From Dactylosporangium siamense (lineage in GTDB: Bacteria; Actinomycetota; Actinomycetes; Mycobacteriales; Micromonosporaceae), in the NCBI RefSeq assembly GCF_016862795.1, contig NZ_BONQ01000024.1, forward strand, positions 1-64,000: a stretch of 64,000 nt of DNA, written 5' to 3'. Positions 19,213 to 28,632 of the stretch are shown here, in pieces. The notes under the pieces are model-generated. The model was not told where the DNA came from. It made no database searches and saw only the letters and a list, made by a program, of their open reading frames with translations. Numbering within the stretch: position 1 is the first letter of the stretch; every line of letters begins with the position of its first letter. The position numbers and the translations under genes were made by a program.

Positions 19213-20589
19213 ATGATCACTACCTGGGTCGGCAGCACCGCGCGGGAGATCGCCCGCGCGGTGCGCCGCGGTGACACGTCCGCCACGGAGGTCGTCGCCG
19301 ACCACCTCGACTCGATCCGGGCGTATGACCGGGTCGTGGGCGCGTTCCGGCAGGTCCGGGCCGGCGAGGCGATCGCCGAGGCGGAGATCGTCGACGACCA
19401 GCCGGAGCTGCGCAACCTGCCCCTGGCCGGGGTGCCGATCGCGGTCAAGGAGAACATCGCGGTCACCGGCCTGCCGACCTGGAACGGCTCGGCGGCCGCC
19501 CGCGGGCCCGTCGCCGAGGGCGACCACGAGGTCGTGCGGCGGCTGCGGGGCGCGGGCGCGATCGTCGTCGGCGTGACGAAGATGCCGGAGCTCGGCATCT
19601 GGGCCCTTACCGACGACGCCGACGGGATCACCCGCAACCCGTGGCGCACCGACCGGACCCCCGGTGGCTCCTCGGGCGGTTCCGCCGCCGCGGTCGCCGC
19701 CGGGCTGGTGCCGATCGCGCACGGCAACGACGGGCTCGGCTCGATCCGGATCCCGGCCGCCTGCTGCGGGCTCGTCGGGCTGAAACCCGGCCGGGGCGTG
19801 GTCCCCGCCGGCATCGGCGCCAACGACTGGCACGGGCTCGCCGAGAACGGCATCCTCGCCACCACCGTCGGCGACGCGTCGCTGGGCTTCTCGGTCCTCG
19901 CCGGGCGTGCCCCGGAAGCCCTGAAAACACCGGGCAAGCTGCGCGTGGCGGTGTCCCCGCGCAGCCCCGCGGCCGGTGTCCGGCCCGACGCGGGCGCGCG
20001 CAAAGGGCTCAGCGACGCCGCGCGGCTGCTGCTGCGCCTCGGCCACGACGCGGTGCGGGCCGACCCCGTGTACCCGCCGGCGCTGGCCGCGAAGGTCCTC
20101 GCCACCTGGTTCGCCGGCGCCCACGTCGACGCCGAGGGCCTCAACCCGATCCGGCTGCAGCGGCGCACCCGCCAGCACGCGAAGCTCGGCGAGCAGGCGA
20201 TCCGGCGCGGCCTGGTCCGGGCCGCCGACCGTGACGAGTGGCGCGAACGCTGCCACAACTGGTTCATCGACGGCGGCTTCGACGTCCTCGTCACCCCGGC
20301 GCTCGCCACCGCCCCGCCGCGCGCCTACCGCTGGTCGGAGCGGTCCTGGTCGGCCAACATGCTGGTCAACGCCCGATACGCGCCCTACAACGCGCCGTGG
20401 AACTTCGCCGGCTTCCCCGCGATCGTGGTCCCGGTCGGGGTCCGCCCCGACGGCCTGCCCGTCGCCGTCCAGTTCGTCGGGCCGCCGGGCAGCGAGCTGC
20501 TGCTGCTCGCCCTCGCGGGGCAGGTGGAGCAGGCCGCGCCCTGGCGACGGCACGCGCCCGGCTGGCCGCGCGTGGCCGCCCGGCGGTGA
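19213..20589 (+). CDS. Amidase-signature family amidase
   Basis: The ~458-residue enzyme hydrolyses amides. The Ser-cisSer-Lys triad is visible: Lys in PIAVKENIAV, the cis-Ser in GGSSGGSAAAVAAG, and the nucleophile Ser in GNDGLGSIRIPAAC. Length is normal for the family. The substrate is unknown; GatA function is unlikely since no GatB/C gene is nearby. I start it at ATG 19213 (MITTWVGSTAREIARAV), matching common family N-termini; GTG 19201 would add four residues. Its TGA overlaps the GTG of the next membrane-protein gene (GTGA). Confidence 0.88.
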   Translation: MITTWVGSTAREIARAVRRGDTSATEVVADHLDSIRAYDRVVGAFRQVRAGEAIAEAEIVDDQPELRNLPLAGVPIAVKENIAVTGLPTWNGSAAARGPVAEGDHEVVRRLRGAGAIVVGVTKMPELGIWALTDDADGITRNPWRTDRTPGGSSGGSAAAVAAGLVPIAHGNDGLGSIRIPAACCGLVGLKPGRGVVPAGIGANDWHGLAENGILATTVGDASLGFSVLAGRAPEALKTPGKLRVAVSPRSPAAGVRPDAGARKGLSDAARLLLRLGHDAVRADPVYPPALAAKVLATWFAGAHVDAEGLNPIRLQRRTRQHAKLGEQAIRRGLVRAADRDEWRERCHNWFIDGGFDVLVTPALATAPPRAYRWSERSWSANMLVNARYAPYNAPWNFAGFPAIVVPVGVRPDGLPVAVQFVGPPGSELLLLALAGQVEQAAPWRRHAPGWPRVAARR

Positions 20590-21305
20590 CGGTGCGGCAG
20601 ATCAGGGCCATCTCGAGCTGGGCGACCGCGGCGATGCTCGCCGTCGCCGCGGCGGCGCTCACCCACCTGTGCGTGGCGTTCCTGCCCCTCGTGGACGTCT
20701 GGGCCGCGCACCGGCCCGGCAGCGACGTGGGCGCCGTCCGGATCGCCGCCTGGGCCGTCCTCGCCACCACGGTGGTCACGGCCTGGGTGGTGTTCGCCGG
20801 GTGGTCCAGGCGGGCCCGGTCCAACCTGGTCGCGTTCGGTATCCGTACCACATCCAAACTGCCGCTGATGGACGTCGCGGTCGGCAGCGTCGGCCGGGCA
20901 CCGGCCCTGCGTCGCAGGATGAACACGCTGACCTGGCTGTGGTGGCTCAGCCTGCTGCTGGCGCTGGCCGCGGTCGGGCTGGGCGTCCTCGCCGGGCTCG
21001 ACAACCTGCGCGAGATCGACGACGTGCGCGAGCGGGTCGCGGCCGGCGGGACCGTCGACCGGGCGCTGGTGTCGCACCTGTTCGGCCGGCAGCTGCTGCT
21101 CCGCCTGCCCGGGGCCGCGCTGGGCATCGCCGCGGCCGCGTTCGCCCTGGTGCTGATCGCGAGGGTGACCAGCGCCCAGTACGGCCGCGTCGCCCGCATC
21201 CGGGGCGCCGCCGCCTCCCGGGCGACCCTGCAGGCACTGCGGGCAGGCGATGAGGACTGGACGGTGGTGCTGCCGCTCTCGGTGGGTGGCACGATCAGGG
21301 AATGA
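20586..21305 (+). CDS. Membrane protein of unknown function (DUF4328-like)
   Basis: The 239-residue product has about four hydrophobic helices: ~10-30, ~50-70, ~115-140 and ~170-195. A charged loop (RRARSNLVAFG, then SKLPLMDVAVGSVGRAP) lies between helices 2 and 3. This W-x-x-RAxxN pattern before two C-terminal spans recalls DUF4328 proteins, but the assignment is tentative. It begins at GTG 20586 with a 4-nt overlap on the amidase stop, and its own TGA overlaps the next ATG (ATGA), so three genes are translationally coupled. Confidence 0.7.
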   Translation: MTVRQIRAISSWATAAMLAVAAAALTHLCVAFLPLVDVWAAHRPGSDVGAVRIAAWAVLATTVVTAWVVFAGWSRRARSNLVAFGIRTTSKLPLMDVAVGSVGRAPALRRRMNTLTWLWWLSLLLALAAVGLGVLAGLDNLREIDDVRERVAAGGTVDRALVSHLFGRQLLLRLPGAALGIAAAAFALVLIARVTSAQYGRVARIRGAAASRATLQALRAGDEDWTVVLPLSVGGTIRE

Positions 21306-22528
21306 CTGAACTCGCGTCTGGGCTCGTGACGCTCGCTGACATCGAAGCGGCACGTGACCTGCTGTCCGGTGTGACCCGCCGGACGCCGGTCGAGCCCAAC
21401 CGGCCCCTCACCGCGAAGCTCGGCGGCCCCGCCTGGCTCAAGTGCGAAAACCTGCAGCGCGCGGGATCGTTCAAGGTCCGCGGCGCGTACGTGCGGATCT
21501 CCCGCCTCAGCGACGACGAACGGAGCCGGGGCGTGGTCGCGGCCAGCGCCGGCAACCACGCGCAGGGCGTCGCCCTCGCCGCCGGGCTGCTCGGCACCAC
21601 CAGCACCGTCTTCATGCCGGTCGGCGCGCCCCTGCCGAAGATCGCCGCGACCAAGGGCTACGGCGCCGCGGTTCAGTTCGCCGGATCGTCGGTGGACGAG
21701 GCGCTCGTCGCCGCGCACGAGTTCGCGGAGCGGACCGGAGCGGTGCTCATCCACCCGTTCGACCACCCCGACATCATCGCCGGGCAGGGCACCCTCGGCC
21801 TGGAGCTGATCGAGCAGCTGCCCGACGTGCGGACCATCGTCACCGGCGTGGGCGGTGGCGGACTCATCTCCGGGCTCGCCGTCGCGGTCAAGGCGCTGCG
21901 GCCGGACGTGCGGATCATCGGGGTGCAGGCGGCCGGCGCCGCCGCGTTCCCGGGGTCGCTGCGCGCCGGGCGTCCGGTCCGGCTGGCGGCGCTGGGCACG
22001 ATCGCCGACGGCATCGCGGTCGGCCGGCCCGGCGACCTGACGTTCGCGCACGTCAGCAAGCTCGTCGACGAGATCGTCACGGTCACCGACGAGGACATCT
22101 CCCGGGCGCTGCTGATGCTGCTGGAGCGCGGCAAGACCGTCGTCGAGCCGGCCGGCAGCGTCGGCGTCGCCGCCCTGCTCGCCGGCGCCGTCCAGGTCGA
22201 GACGCCGGTCGCCGCCGTGCTGTCCGGCGGCAACATCGACCCGATGCTCATGCTCCGGGTGATCGAGCACGGCCTCGCCGCCGCCGGCCGCTACCTGGCC
22301 TTCACCGTGCGCTGCGGCGACCGCCCCGGCCACCTGGCGAAGATCCTCGCGCAGATCGCCGAGCACGGCGCCAACGTCGTCGACGTCGCGCACCGGCGGC
22401 AGGACCCGCGGCTGCAGCTCGGCGAGGTCGAGATCCACCTGTCGGTGGAGACGCGCGGCTCCGAACACTCTGACCGGTTGGTCAACGCGCTCCGTTCGGC
22501 TGGATACACGGTGACCTTCGGCGCGTAA
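21302..22528 (+). CDS. ilvA: Threonine ammonia-lyase (threonine dehydratase)
   Basis: The 408-residue fold-type II PLP enzyme deaminates threonine to 2-oxobutyrate, the first step of isoleucine synthesis or of threonine catabolism. The PLP lysine is K58 in AGSFKVRGAY, the phosphate loop is GVGGGGLISG, and SAGNHAQGVA binds substrate. A single ACT-like regulatory domain occupies ~325-408, which fits the shorter catabolic/biosynthetic form rather than the two-ACT E. coli IlvA. The start ATG overlaps the previous stop by ATGA. Confidence 0.92.
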   Translation: MTELASGLVTLADIEAARDLLSGVTRRTPVEPNRPLTAKLGGPAWLKCENLQRAGSFKVRGAYVRISRLSDDERSRGVVAASAGNHAQGVALAAGLLGTTSTVFMPVGAPLPKIAATKGYGAAVQFAGSSVDEALVAAHEFAERTGAVLIHPFDHPDIIAGQGTLGLELIEQLPDVRTIVTGVGGGGLISGLAVAVKALRPDVRIIGVQAAGAAAFPGSLRAGRPVRLAALGTIADGIAVGRPGDLTFAHVSKLVDEIVTVTDEDISRALLMLLERGKTVVEPAGSVGVAALLAGAVQVETPVAAVLSGGNIDPMLMLRVIEHGLAAAGRYLAFTVRCGDRPGHLAKILAQIAEHGANVVDVAHRRQDPRLQLGEVEIHLSVETRGSEHSDRLVNALRSAGYTVTFGA

Positions 22529-22537
22529 AAGATCAAT

Positions 22538-23671
22538 GTGACTCTCGGCTGGCTCGACCGCATCGCGCACCGCTCCGCCCGTCGCCACACCCTCGCCACC
22601 TTCGAGGCCTTCAGCGGCGGCGCCGGTCGGGCCGGGACGGCCGGATCCAGGGTCCTGCTGATCTCGTCGATCCTGTTGTACGGCCTGATCCTGGCCCTCC
22701 TCGCGACCGGGATCTGGCTGTGCACGATCTCGGTCCCCGGCGCGGTCGCCGGCCTGCTCGTGATCGGCGTCGCGGTCCTGCTACGCCCCCAGTTCGGCCG
22801 GGTGCCGAAGTACGCGGACGAGATCACCGAGGCGGCGGCGCCGCAGCTGCACGCGCTGGTGCGGGAGGCGGCCGGCGCGGCCGGCGCGCCGGTCCCGCGG
22901 ATCTACGTCGAGGGCGACGCGTTCGACGCCGCGGCCGGCATGGTCGGCCTGCGCCGGCGTCCGGTCCTGGTGCTGGGCCTGCCGCTGTGGAACGCGCTGC
23001 CGCGGCAGTCGCGGGTGGCGTTGCTGGGCCACGAGCTCGGCCACTTCGTCAACGGCGATCCGCGCCGCCGCCTGCTCACCCAGCCGTCGCTGACCAGCCT
23101 GGCCGAGCTCGACGCCCTGCTGGAGCCCGAGTCCGCGCGGGACACCGGCGGCTGGTCCGACGGTTTCCTCGTCGTCTGGATCGTCCGGCCGCTGCTGAAC
23201 CTGGTCAAGCTGGTGCTGCGGACGCTGCTCTGGGCGCCCCGGACCGCACTGGCGGTGTTGGCGCTGCGGGAGGGGCAGCGGGCGGAATACCGGGCCGACC
23301 TGGTCGCGGCGCGGATGGCGGGGCGCGCGGCCACCGTCGAGCTGCTCGACACGCTCGTCGTCATGGACAGCCTGGCGATGCTGATCCTGCGGGACGCCCG
23401 GGCCGGCCGGCCGGTCGCCGAGTGGCCGCAGACCACCCTCCGGCTGCTGGCGGAGGTCCGCCCGCAGTTGGCCGTGCGGCGCGAAGCCGCGACGCTGCGC
23501 GAGACCACGCTCTTCGCCAGCCACCCGCCGTCGGGACTGCGGGCGCGGCTGGTCGAGGCGACCGCGCTGGAGTCGGCCGCCGTGGTGCTCGACCCGATCC
23601 GCAACGAGCGGATCGACGCCGAGCTGGCCAAACACAGCGCCAGCTCGGCGCGGACCCTGAAAGCGCTGTGA
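22538..23671 (+). CDS. M48-family zinc metalloprotease, membrane-bound
   Basis: The 377-residue product has two N-terminal transmembrane helices (~40-60 and ~66-85) and an M48 protease domain with HELGH (H165, E166, H169) and a downstream zinc glutamate in REGQRAEYRADL. HtpX-like M48 proteases degrade membrane or unassembled proteins. A further hydrophobic stretch (WIVRPLLNLVKLVLRTLL) sits between the two metal sites, as in HtpX. GTG start at 22538; the preceding intergenic gap is only 9 bp, so it is probably cotranscribed with ilvA. It runs convergently into greA with a 3-bp gap. Confidence 0.88.
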   Translation: MTLGWLDRIAHRSARRHTLATFEAFSGGAGRAGTAGSRVLLISSILLYGLILALLATGIWLCTISVPGAVAGLLVIGVAVLLRPQFGRVPKYADEITEAAAPQLHALVREAAGAAGAPVPRIYVEGDAFDAAAGMVGLRRRPVLVLGLPLWNALPRQSRVALLGHELGHFVNGDPRRRLLTQPSLTSLAELDALLEPESARDTGGWSDGFLVVWIVRPLLNLVKLVLRTLLWAPRTALAVLALREGQRAEYRADLVAARMAGRAATVELLDTLVVMDSLAMLILRDARAGRPVAEWPQTTLRLLAEVRPQLAVRREAATLRETTLFASHPPSGLRARLVEATALESAAVVLDPIRNERIDAELAKHSASSARTLKAL

Positions 23672-23674
23672 GGC

Positions 23675-24178
23675 TCAGCCGCCGAACGGCTCGAACTTGA
23701 TGATCTTCACCTTGATCTGGGCGCCGCTCGGGGCGGTGTACTTCACCTGGTCACCCTTGCTCGCGCCCAGGATCGCCTTGCCCAGCGCGGACTCCGGGCT
23801 GTAGACGGTGAGATCCGTCGTCGCCGCGATCTCCCGGGAGCCCAGCAGGAACGTCTCGGTGTCGTCCTCGTCGTCGTCGTCGAACTGGATCGTGACGACG
23901 GTGCCGGGCGCGACCTTGTTGGTCGTCGGCGCATCGCCGACGACCGCCTTGCGCAGGAACTCCTTCAGGTACAGGATGCGGCCCTCGGCCTTGCCCTGCT
24001 CCTCGCGGGCGGCGTGGTAGCCGCCGTTCTCGCGCAGGTCGCCCTCTTCGCGGCGTGCGTTGATCTCCGCGGCGATCGCCGGCCGGTTGGCGATGTGCTC
24101 GTCCAACTCGGCCTGCAGCCGGTCATATGCTTCCTGCGACAGCCAGGTTGTCCCCTGGTCGCCGTCGGTGGTCGACAC
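23675..24178 (-). CDS. greA: Transcription elongation factor GreA
   Basis: The 167-residue protein stimulates RNA polymerase to cleave backtracked RNA. The N-terminal coiled coil carries the acidic tip (NARREEGDLRENGGYHAARE, with D and E at the tip) and the C-terminal FKBP-like domain ends in DQVKYTAPSGAQIKVKIIKF. An actinobacterial acidic insertion (FDDDDEDDTE) lies between them. The start is GTG 24178, with AAGGAG 7 nt upstream; the longer reading frame lacks conservation. The gene is monocistronic. Confidence 0.95.
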   Translation of the reverse strand: MSTTDGDQGTTWLSQEAYDRLQAELDEHIANRPAIAAEINARREEGDLRENGGYHAAREEQGKAEGRILYLKEFLRKAVVGDAPTTNKVAPGTVVTIQFDDDDEDDTETFLLGSREIAATTDLTVYSPESALGKAILGASKGDQVKYTAPSGAQIKVKIIKFEPFGG

Positions 24179-24240
24179 TGAAGATCTCCTTACGGGCACG
24201 CTGGGTCAAACCACCAACGTACCAGTGAGCCGCATCACCG

Positions 24241-24259
24241 CCGGCATGGAAAATGCCGG
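24241..24259 (-). terminator. Short hairpin after the DUF4307 gene
   Basis: CCGGCAT / ATGCCGG form a 7-bp stem with a 5-nt loop just beyond the minus-strand DUF4307 stop codon. Confidence 0.55.
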
Positions 24260-24263
24260 GTGC

Positions 24264-24680
24264 TCAGCGGGCGCGGCGCGGGCCGCAGGCCGGGACCTCC
24301 ACCGTGACCGGCCGGTCGCTGGTCGCCAGGCGGTAGGTGACCAGCGCCTCGGCGCCCGGAGGCACGTTCACCTCGGCCAGGCCGACCTCTTCGCCGCTGG
24401 CGGAGCGGGCCCGGACCCGGCAGGTGGCCTCCTTCTCCGCGTCCTTGCGGACCACGAAGTCGACCGTGATGCCGTCGTCGCTGATCGCGTAGAAGCGCTG
24501 CACCTGGGGCTCGTACTCCTGCGGCCCGTACTGCTGGAACAGCTTCACGGCGATGAGCACCCCGGCGATGCCGGCGACGGCGGCGACGAGCACGACCAGC
24601 CAGGTGCGGCGTGGTCGGGGCTCCCGGCGGCGGCCGTAGCGGCCGGGCGGGTACTTGGCTGTGGCGTGCGTCTCGGTCAC
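24264..24680 (-). CDS. DUF4307 membrane-anchored protein
   Basis: The 138-residue product has a basic N-terminus (ATAKYPPGRYGRRREPRPRR), one transmembrane helix (~25-47; WLVVLVAAVAGIAGVLIAV) and an extracytoplasmic domain with ITVDFVVRKDAEKEATCRVRA, the DUF4307 signature. It ends with VEVPACGPRRAR. DUF4307 is restricted to actinobacteria and typically lies between greA and mca, exactly as here. Function unknown. The start is GTG 24680; an ATG appears only two codons later in a less conserved position. Confidence 0.88.
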   Translation of the reverse strand: MTETHATAKYPPGRYGRRREPRPRRTWLVVLVAAVAGIAGVLIAVKLFQQYGPQEYEPQVQRFYAISDDGITVDFVVRKDAEKEATCRVRARSASGEEVGLAEVNVPPGAEALVTYRLATSDRPVTVEVPACGPRRAR

Positions 24681-24723
24681 GGGAAGGAGGTCCTCGTCGT
24701 TTCGTCGGAGGTACCGACCACAA

Positions 24724-24729
24724 TAGGGT
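24724..24729 (+). promoter_or_regulatory. TAGGGT -10 element for mca
   Basis: TAGGGT matches the actinobacterial TAGRRT -10 consensus and lies 54 nt before the mca start codon, in the spacer shared with the divergent DUF4307 gene. Confidence 0.45.
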
Positions 24730-24782
24730 CGTAACCCGGGGAGCCCCGGCAGCGGGGTTGACGGACACCTTGAGGAGAGCTC

Positions 24783-25649
24783 GTGAGCGAGCAACTGCGA
24801 TTGATGGCGGTGCACGCGCATCCCGACGACGAGTCGAGCAAGGGCGCGGCCGCGATGGCGCGCTATGCCGCCGAGGGCGTCGAGGTGCTGGTTGTCACGT
24901 GCACCGGCGGCGAGCGCGGCAGCGTGCTCAACCCGAAGCTGGACCGGCCCGACGTCTGGGAGAACATCGCGACGATCCGCCGCGCCGAGATGGACCGGGC
25001 GCGGGAGATCCTCGGGGTGGATCAGGCGTGGCTGGGCTTCGTCGACTCGGGCTTCCCGGAGGGTGACCCGCTGCCGCCGCTGCCCGAGGGGTGTTTCGGC
25101 CTGATGGACCCGCAGGACGCGGCGGCGCCGCTGGTCGAGCTGATCCGAAGGTTCCGCCCGCACGTGGTCACCACGTATGACGAGGAGGGCGGCTACCCGC
25201 ACCCCGACCACGTCATGACGCACAAGGTGAGCATGGTGGCGTTCGAGGCGGCCGGCGACGCGACCCGCTATCCGGACCAGGGCGAGCCTTGGCAGCCGCT
25301 GAAGCTCTACTACAACATGGGCTGGTCCAAGGCCCGCATGCTCGCCCTGCACGAGGCGATGATCGAGGCCACCGGTGAGTCGCCCTACACCGAGTGGATG
25401 AAGCAGTGGGACGAGGAGCGCACCGACAAGGGCGACCGGGTCACCACCCGGGTGCCGTGCGGCGAGTTCTTCGAGGCCCGTGACGACGCGTTGCGCGCGC
25501 ACGCCACCCAGGTCGACCCGGACGGCTTCTGGTTCGCCGTCCCGCTCAACATCCAGCAGAAGGTGTGGCCCACCGAGGACTACGAGCTGGTGAAGTCGCA
25601 CGTCGACACCCGCACGCCGGAAGACGATCTTTTCGCGGGCGTAAGGTAG
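24783..25649 (+). CDS. mca: Mycothiol S-conjugate amidase
   Basis: The 288-residue zinc amidase cleaves mycothiol S-conjugates so that the mercapturic acid can be exported during detoxification. The LmbE/PIG-L fold is seen in AVHAHPDDESSKGAA (metal ligands H13 and the following DD) and in YPHPDHVMTH. The N-terminal motif and CTGGERGSVLNPKL favour Mca over the related MshB. GTG start at 24783, with GAGGAGA 5 nt upstream. Its presence shows that the host makes mycothiol, a thiol specific to actinobacteria. A small membrane protein gene follows after 4 bp. Confidence 0.95.
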   Translation: MSEQLRLMAVHAHPDDESSKGAAAMARYAAEGVEVLVVTCTGGERGSVLNPKLDRPDVWENIATIRRAEMDRAREILGVDQAWLGFVDSGFPEGDPLPPLPEGCFGLMDPQDAAAPLVELIRRFRPHVVTTYDEEGGYPHPDHVMTHKVSMVAFEAAGDATRYPDQGEPWQPLKLYYNMGWSKARMLALHEAMIEATGESPYTEWMKQWDEERTDKGDRVTTRVPCGEFFEARDDALRAHATQVDPDGFWFAVPLNIQQKVWPTEDYELVKSHVDTRTPEDDLFAGVR

Positions 25650-25653
25650 CGGT

Positions 25654-25893
25654 ATGCACGCCCTGCAGATCCTCGCCGAGAACAACTTCGGGGACACCCG
25701 CTCGGGCGGTTTGGCCGGTCCGATGGGGCTGCTCATCATCGTGCTGCTCGCGATCGCGACGGTGTTGTTGATCCGCAACATGACCGCCCGGATCCGCCGG
25801 CTTCCCGCCGAGTTCCCGGATCCCGACAAACCCGCCACCTCGGCCGACGAGCGTGACCTTGGCGGCGGATCGGAGCCAGAAGCGCGGCTCTGA
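25654..25893 (+). CDS. Small membrane protein downstream of mca
   Basis: The 79-residue product has one transmembrane helix (~24-42; MGLLIIVLLAIATVLLIRNM) and a charged, proline-rich cytoplasmic tail. It starts at ATG 25654, only 4 bp after the mca stop codon. TAAGGT at 25642-25647, overlapping the mca stop, could also give it a leaderless promoter. This small protein is commonly found after mca in actinobacteria; function unknown. Confidence 0.8.
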   Translation: MHALQILAENNFGDTRSGGLAGPMGLLIIVLLAIATVLLIRNMTARIRRLPAEFPDPDKPATSADERDLGGGSEPEARL

Positions 25894-26079
25894 CCACTGT
25901 TGTGCCTTTCTTCCGTGCTTTAGCCTTCACGGGGTGCGCGTTCCTTTCGCTGGACGCGTCTCCCTGTGGGGCAGGGAAGGGGGGCAAATGGTGGACACCC
26001 CGTTTGTCCGTATATCTGCTCACGCTGCGCATTCGCGCCAGCGCCTAGCGTTATTGTCGTTCATCGATTCGGCGCATCG

Positions 26080-28545
26080 ATGAGACCGGTTCCGGCGCGG
26101 CTGACCGCCGCCGTGGCGTCCGCCGCTGCCGTCAGCGTGGTCCTCGCCGCGTTGCTCACCGCCGGGCTCCCGACCACCCCGTATGCCGCATCCCAAGGTG
26201 TCCTCGCCGCCGTCGCGGCGGGTTTCGGCGTGGTGGTCATCGCGCAGCTCGCCCGCCTGAGGGTCCGCGCCGGGGCCGGGCACGCCACCCTCGCCTGGGG
26301 CGAGGCGGCGATGGTCGTGCTGTGCGTGAACCTGCCGCCCGCGGTGATCCCGCTGGTCATCCTCGCCGGCGTGGGTGTGTCCCACGCCGTCCTGCGCGTC
26401 GTCGACGCCCGCGCCGGCCGCGTCCGCAGCGCCCGCGACCTGCTCTACAGCGTCTCCGCGCTCACCGTTGCCGGCAGCCTCGCCGCCCTCACCACGGTCC
26501 TCGTCCAGCCGGTGCACGACGTCCCCCTCACGACCCGGGGCGTCCTCGCCCTGTGCGCCGGCGCGCTGGTGTACTGCGTGGTCGCGATCAGCCTGGTCGC
26601 CGCGCACGTCGCGACCTCGCGCGGCGGCCGGCCGGCCACCGTCGCCGTCGAGCTGCTGCGCGGCAAGCTGCTCATGGTCGTCGGCAACATCGCGGTCGGC
26701 CTGGTCATCGTCTGGTCCTGCCTCACCGACGCGCTCCTGCTGCTGCTCCTGCCGCCAGTGCTGTGGCTGCTGCAGCAGCTCTACGCCAGCCGCATCGGTG
26801 ACCGCGAGGAGCGCCGCACCTGGCACGAGTTCGCCGAGGCGACCCGCGACCTCAACCGGCTCGACGTGCGCGGCACCGCCGACGCCGGCATCGACGGGGC
26901 CCGGCGGCTCTTCGGCGTCACCGGCGCGCGGGTGATTCTCGCCGACGGCACCGTCTTCGGCACCGCCTCCGCCGCTTCCACGTCCTCCGACATGTCCTCC
27001 ACCGCGTCCTCCGCCGCCCCGGTCGGGCACGCCCTCGCCGTCGGCGCCCTCGCGGTCGGGGAGCTCGAGCTGACCGGCGTCGGCCGGTTACGGCCCCGCG
27101 ACCAGCGGATGCTCGACGCGTTCGGCGACGCCCTCGCCGCCGCGCTGCACGACGCGATCACCCAGGACGCGCTGCGCACGATGAGCGAGCGCACCACGTA
27201 CGACGCGATCCACGACCCGCTGACCGGCCTGTTCAACCGGGCGGCGCTGCTGTCGCGGGGGAACGCCCTGCTGCGCCGCCGCGGCGTCGACGACCCCGTC
27301 GCGATGCTGCTGCTGGACGTCAACGACTTCAAAGAGGTCAACAACGCCCTCGGCCACGCCGCCGGTGACGAGGTGCTGCGCGTCATCGCCGGCCGGGTCA
27401 CCGAGGCCGGCAACGCCGGTGACCTGCTCGCCCGGCTCGGCGGCGACGAGTTCGCGCTGCTCATCACCGACCTGGACACCGGGGGCGCCGACCTCGCCCT
27501 CGCCGCCGCGGTCGAGCGGGCCCGCAAGCTCGGCGCGCAGCTCGCCGTGCCGATGCGGATCGACGGGGTGCTGCTGTCGAAGGAACCGTCCATCGGTGTG
27601 GTCGTCGCCGCGGCCGGCGAGGTCGACCTCACCGAGCTCCTGCGCCGCGCCGACATCGCGATGTATCAGGCGAAGCGCGCCGTGCAGCCGGTCGCCTGGT
27701 ATGACGCCGCCCGCGACGACGCCAGCACCGACCGGCTGGCCCTGCTCGCCGAACTGCGCGAGGCGCTGCACTCCGAGGAGCAGCTGACCGTCGAGCTGCA
27801 GCCGGCCGTGTCCCTCGCCGCCGGCGCCCAGCAGATCACCGGCGTCGAGGCCCTCATCCGGTGGAAGCACCCGCGGCGCGGCCGGCTCGCCCCCGACCAG
27901 TTCCTGCCGGTCGTGGAGGCCAGCGAGCTGATGGGCCCGCTGACCAGGTGGGTCCTGGACCGGGCCATCGGCCTGGCATCCGGCTGGCGGCGCGCCGGTC
28001 TGGCCGTCCCGGTGTCGGTCAACATCTCCGCCCGCAGCCTGCTGGAGCGGCAGCTGCCGGAGACGATCAGCGACCTGCTCGCCCGGCACCGCCTCCCCGC
28101 CGAGCTGCTGGTCCTGGAGATCACCGAGACCGTGATGCTGTCCAAGTCGCCGGTCATCGACGACGTCCTCGCCCGGGTCCGGCGGCTCGGCGTCCAGCTC
28201 GCGGTCGACGACTTCGGCACCGGGTTCTCGTCGTTCACGGTGCTCACGCGGCTGCCCGTGCAGGAGGTGAAGATCGACCGCGAGTTCGTCGCCCAGATGA
28301 TCGACTCGCCGAAGGCCGAGGCGATCGTCCGGGCCACCGTCGAGCTCGGGCTCCGGCTCAACCTGCGGGTCGTCGCGGAGGGCGTCGAAAACCCGGATCA
28401 GCGCGCCGCCCTGGCGACGCTGGGCTGCACGTCCGCGCAGGGCTTCCTGTTCCACCCGCCGCTGTCGGCCGACCGGCTCGCCGCCGTCCTGCGCGAACGC
28501 CGCCAGGTCCAGCGCCGTCACCTGCGCGCCGAAGGCGCCGGTTAG
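26080..28545 (+). CDS. Membrane GGDEF-EAL cyclic-di-GMP protein
   Basis: The 821-residue protein has an N-terminal membrane sensor of about six to seven helices (~5-245), a GAF-like linker (~250-370), a GGDEF diguanylate-cyclase domain (~385-545) with intact GGDEF (LARLGGDEFALL), and an EAL phosphodiesterase domain (~560-815). EAL motifs are complete: EALIRWKH, NISARSL, EITETVM, DDFGTGFSS and AEGVEN. Both domains may therefore be active. The inhibitory RxxD I-site expected just before GGDEF is absent (NAGD instead). c-di-GMP controls development in actinomycetes. The start is ATG 26080; longer reading frames add a poorly coding leader. No signal partner is obvious nearby. Confidence 0.9.
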   Translation: MRPVPARLTAAVASAAAVSVVLAALLTAGLPTTPYAASQGVLAAVAAGFGVVVIAQLARLRVRAGAGHATLAWGEAAMVVLCVNLPPAVIPLVILAGVGVSHAVLRVVDARAGRVRSARDLLYSVSALTVAGSLAALTTVLVQPVHDVPLTTRGVLALCAGALVYCVVAISLVAAHVATSRGGRPATVAVELLRGKLLMVVGNIAVGLVIVWSCLTDALLLLLLPPVLWLLQQLYASRIGDREERRTWHEFAEATRDLNRLDVRGTADAGIDGARRLFGVTGARVILADGTVFGTASAASTSSDMSSTASSAAPVGHALAVGALAVGELELTGVGRLRPRDQRMLDAFGDALAAALHDAITQDALRTMSERTTYDAIHDPLTGLFNRAALLSRGNALLRRRGVDDPVAMLLLDVNDFKEVNNALGHAAGDEVLRVIAGRVTEAGNAGDLLARLGGDEFALLITDLDTGGADLALAAAVERARKLGAQLAVPMRIDGVLLSKEPSIGVVVAAAGEVDLTELLRRADIAMYQAKRAVQPVAWYDAARDDASTDRLALLAELREALHSEEQLTVELQPAVSLAAGAQQITGVEALIRWKHPRRGRLAPDQFLPVVEASELMGPLTRWVLDRAIGLASGWRRAGLAVPVSVNISARSLLERQLPETISDLLARHRLPAELLVLEITETVMLSKSPVIDDVLARVRRLGVQLAVDDFGTGFSSFTVLTRLPVQEVKIDREFVAQMIDSPKAEAIVRATVELGLRLNLRVVAEGVENPDQRAALATLGCTSAQGFLFHPPLSADRLAAVLRERRQVQRRHLRAEGAG

Positions 28546-28632
28546 CGATCTGTCACGCTCCGGATCGAGGGACCTCGGTGTCCGGGCGCTGGTGTTAAGG
28601 TCGCCGCATCATTCCTTGAGCGGGGGCTGGGA

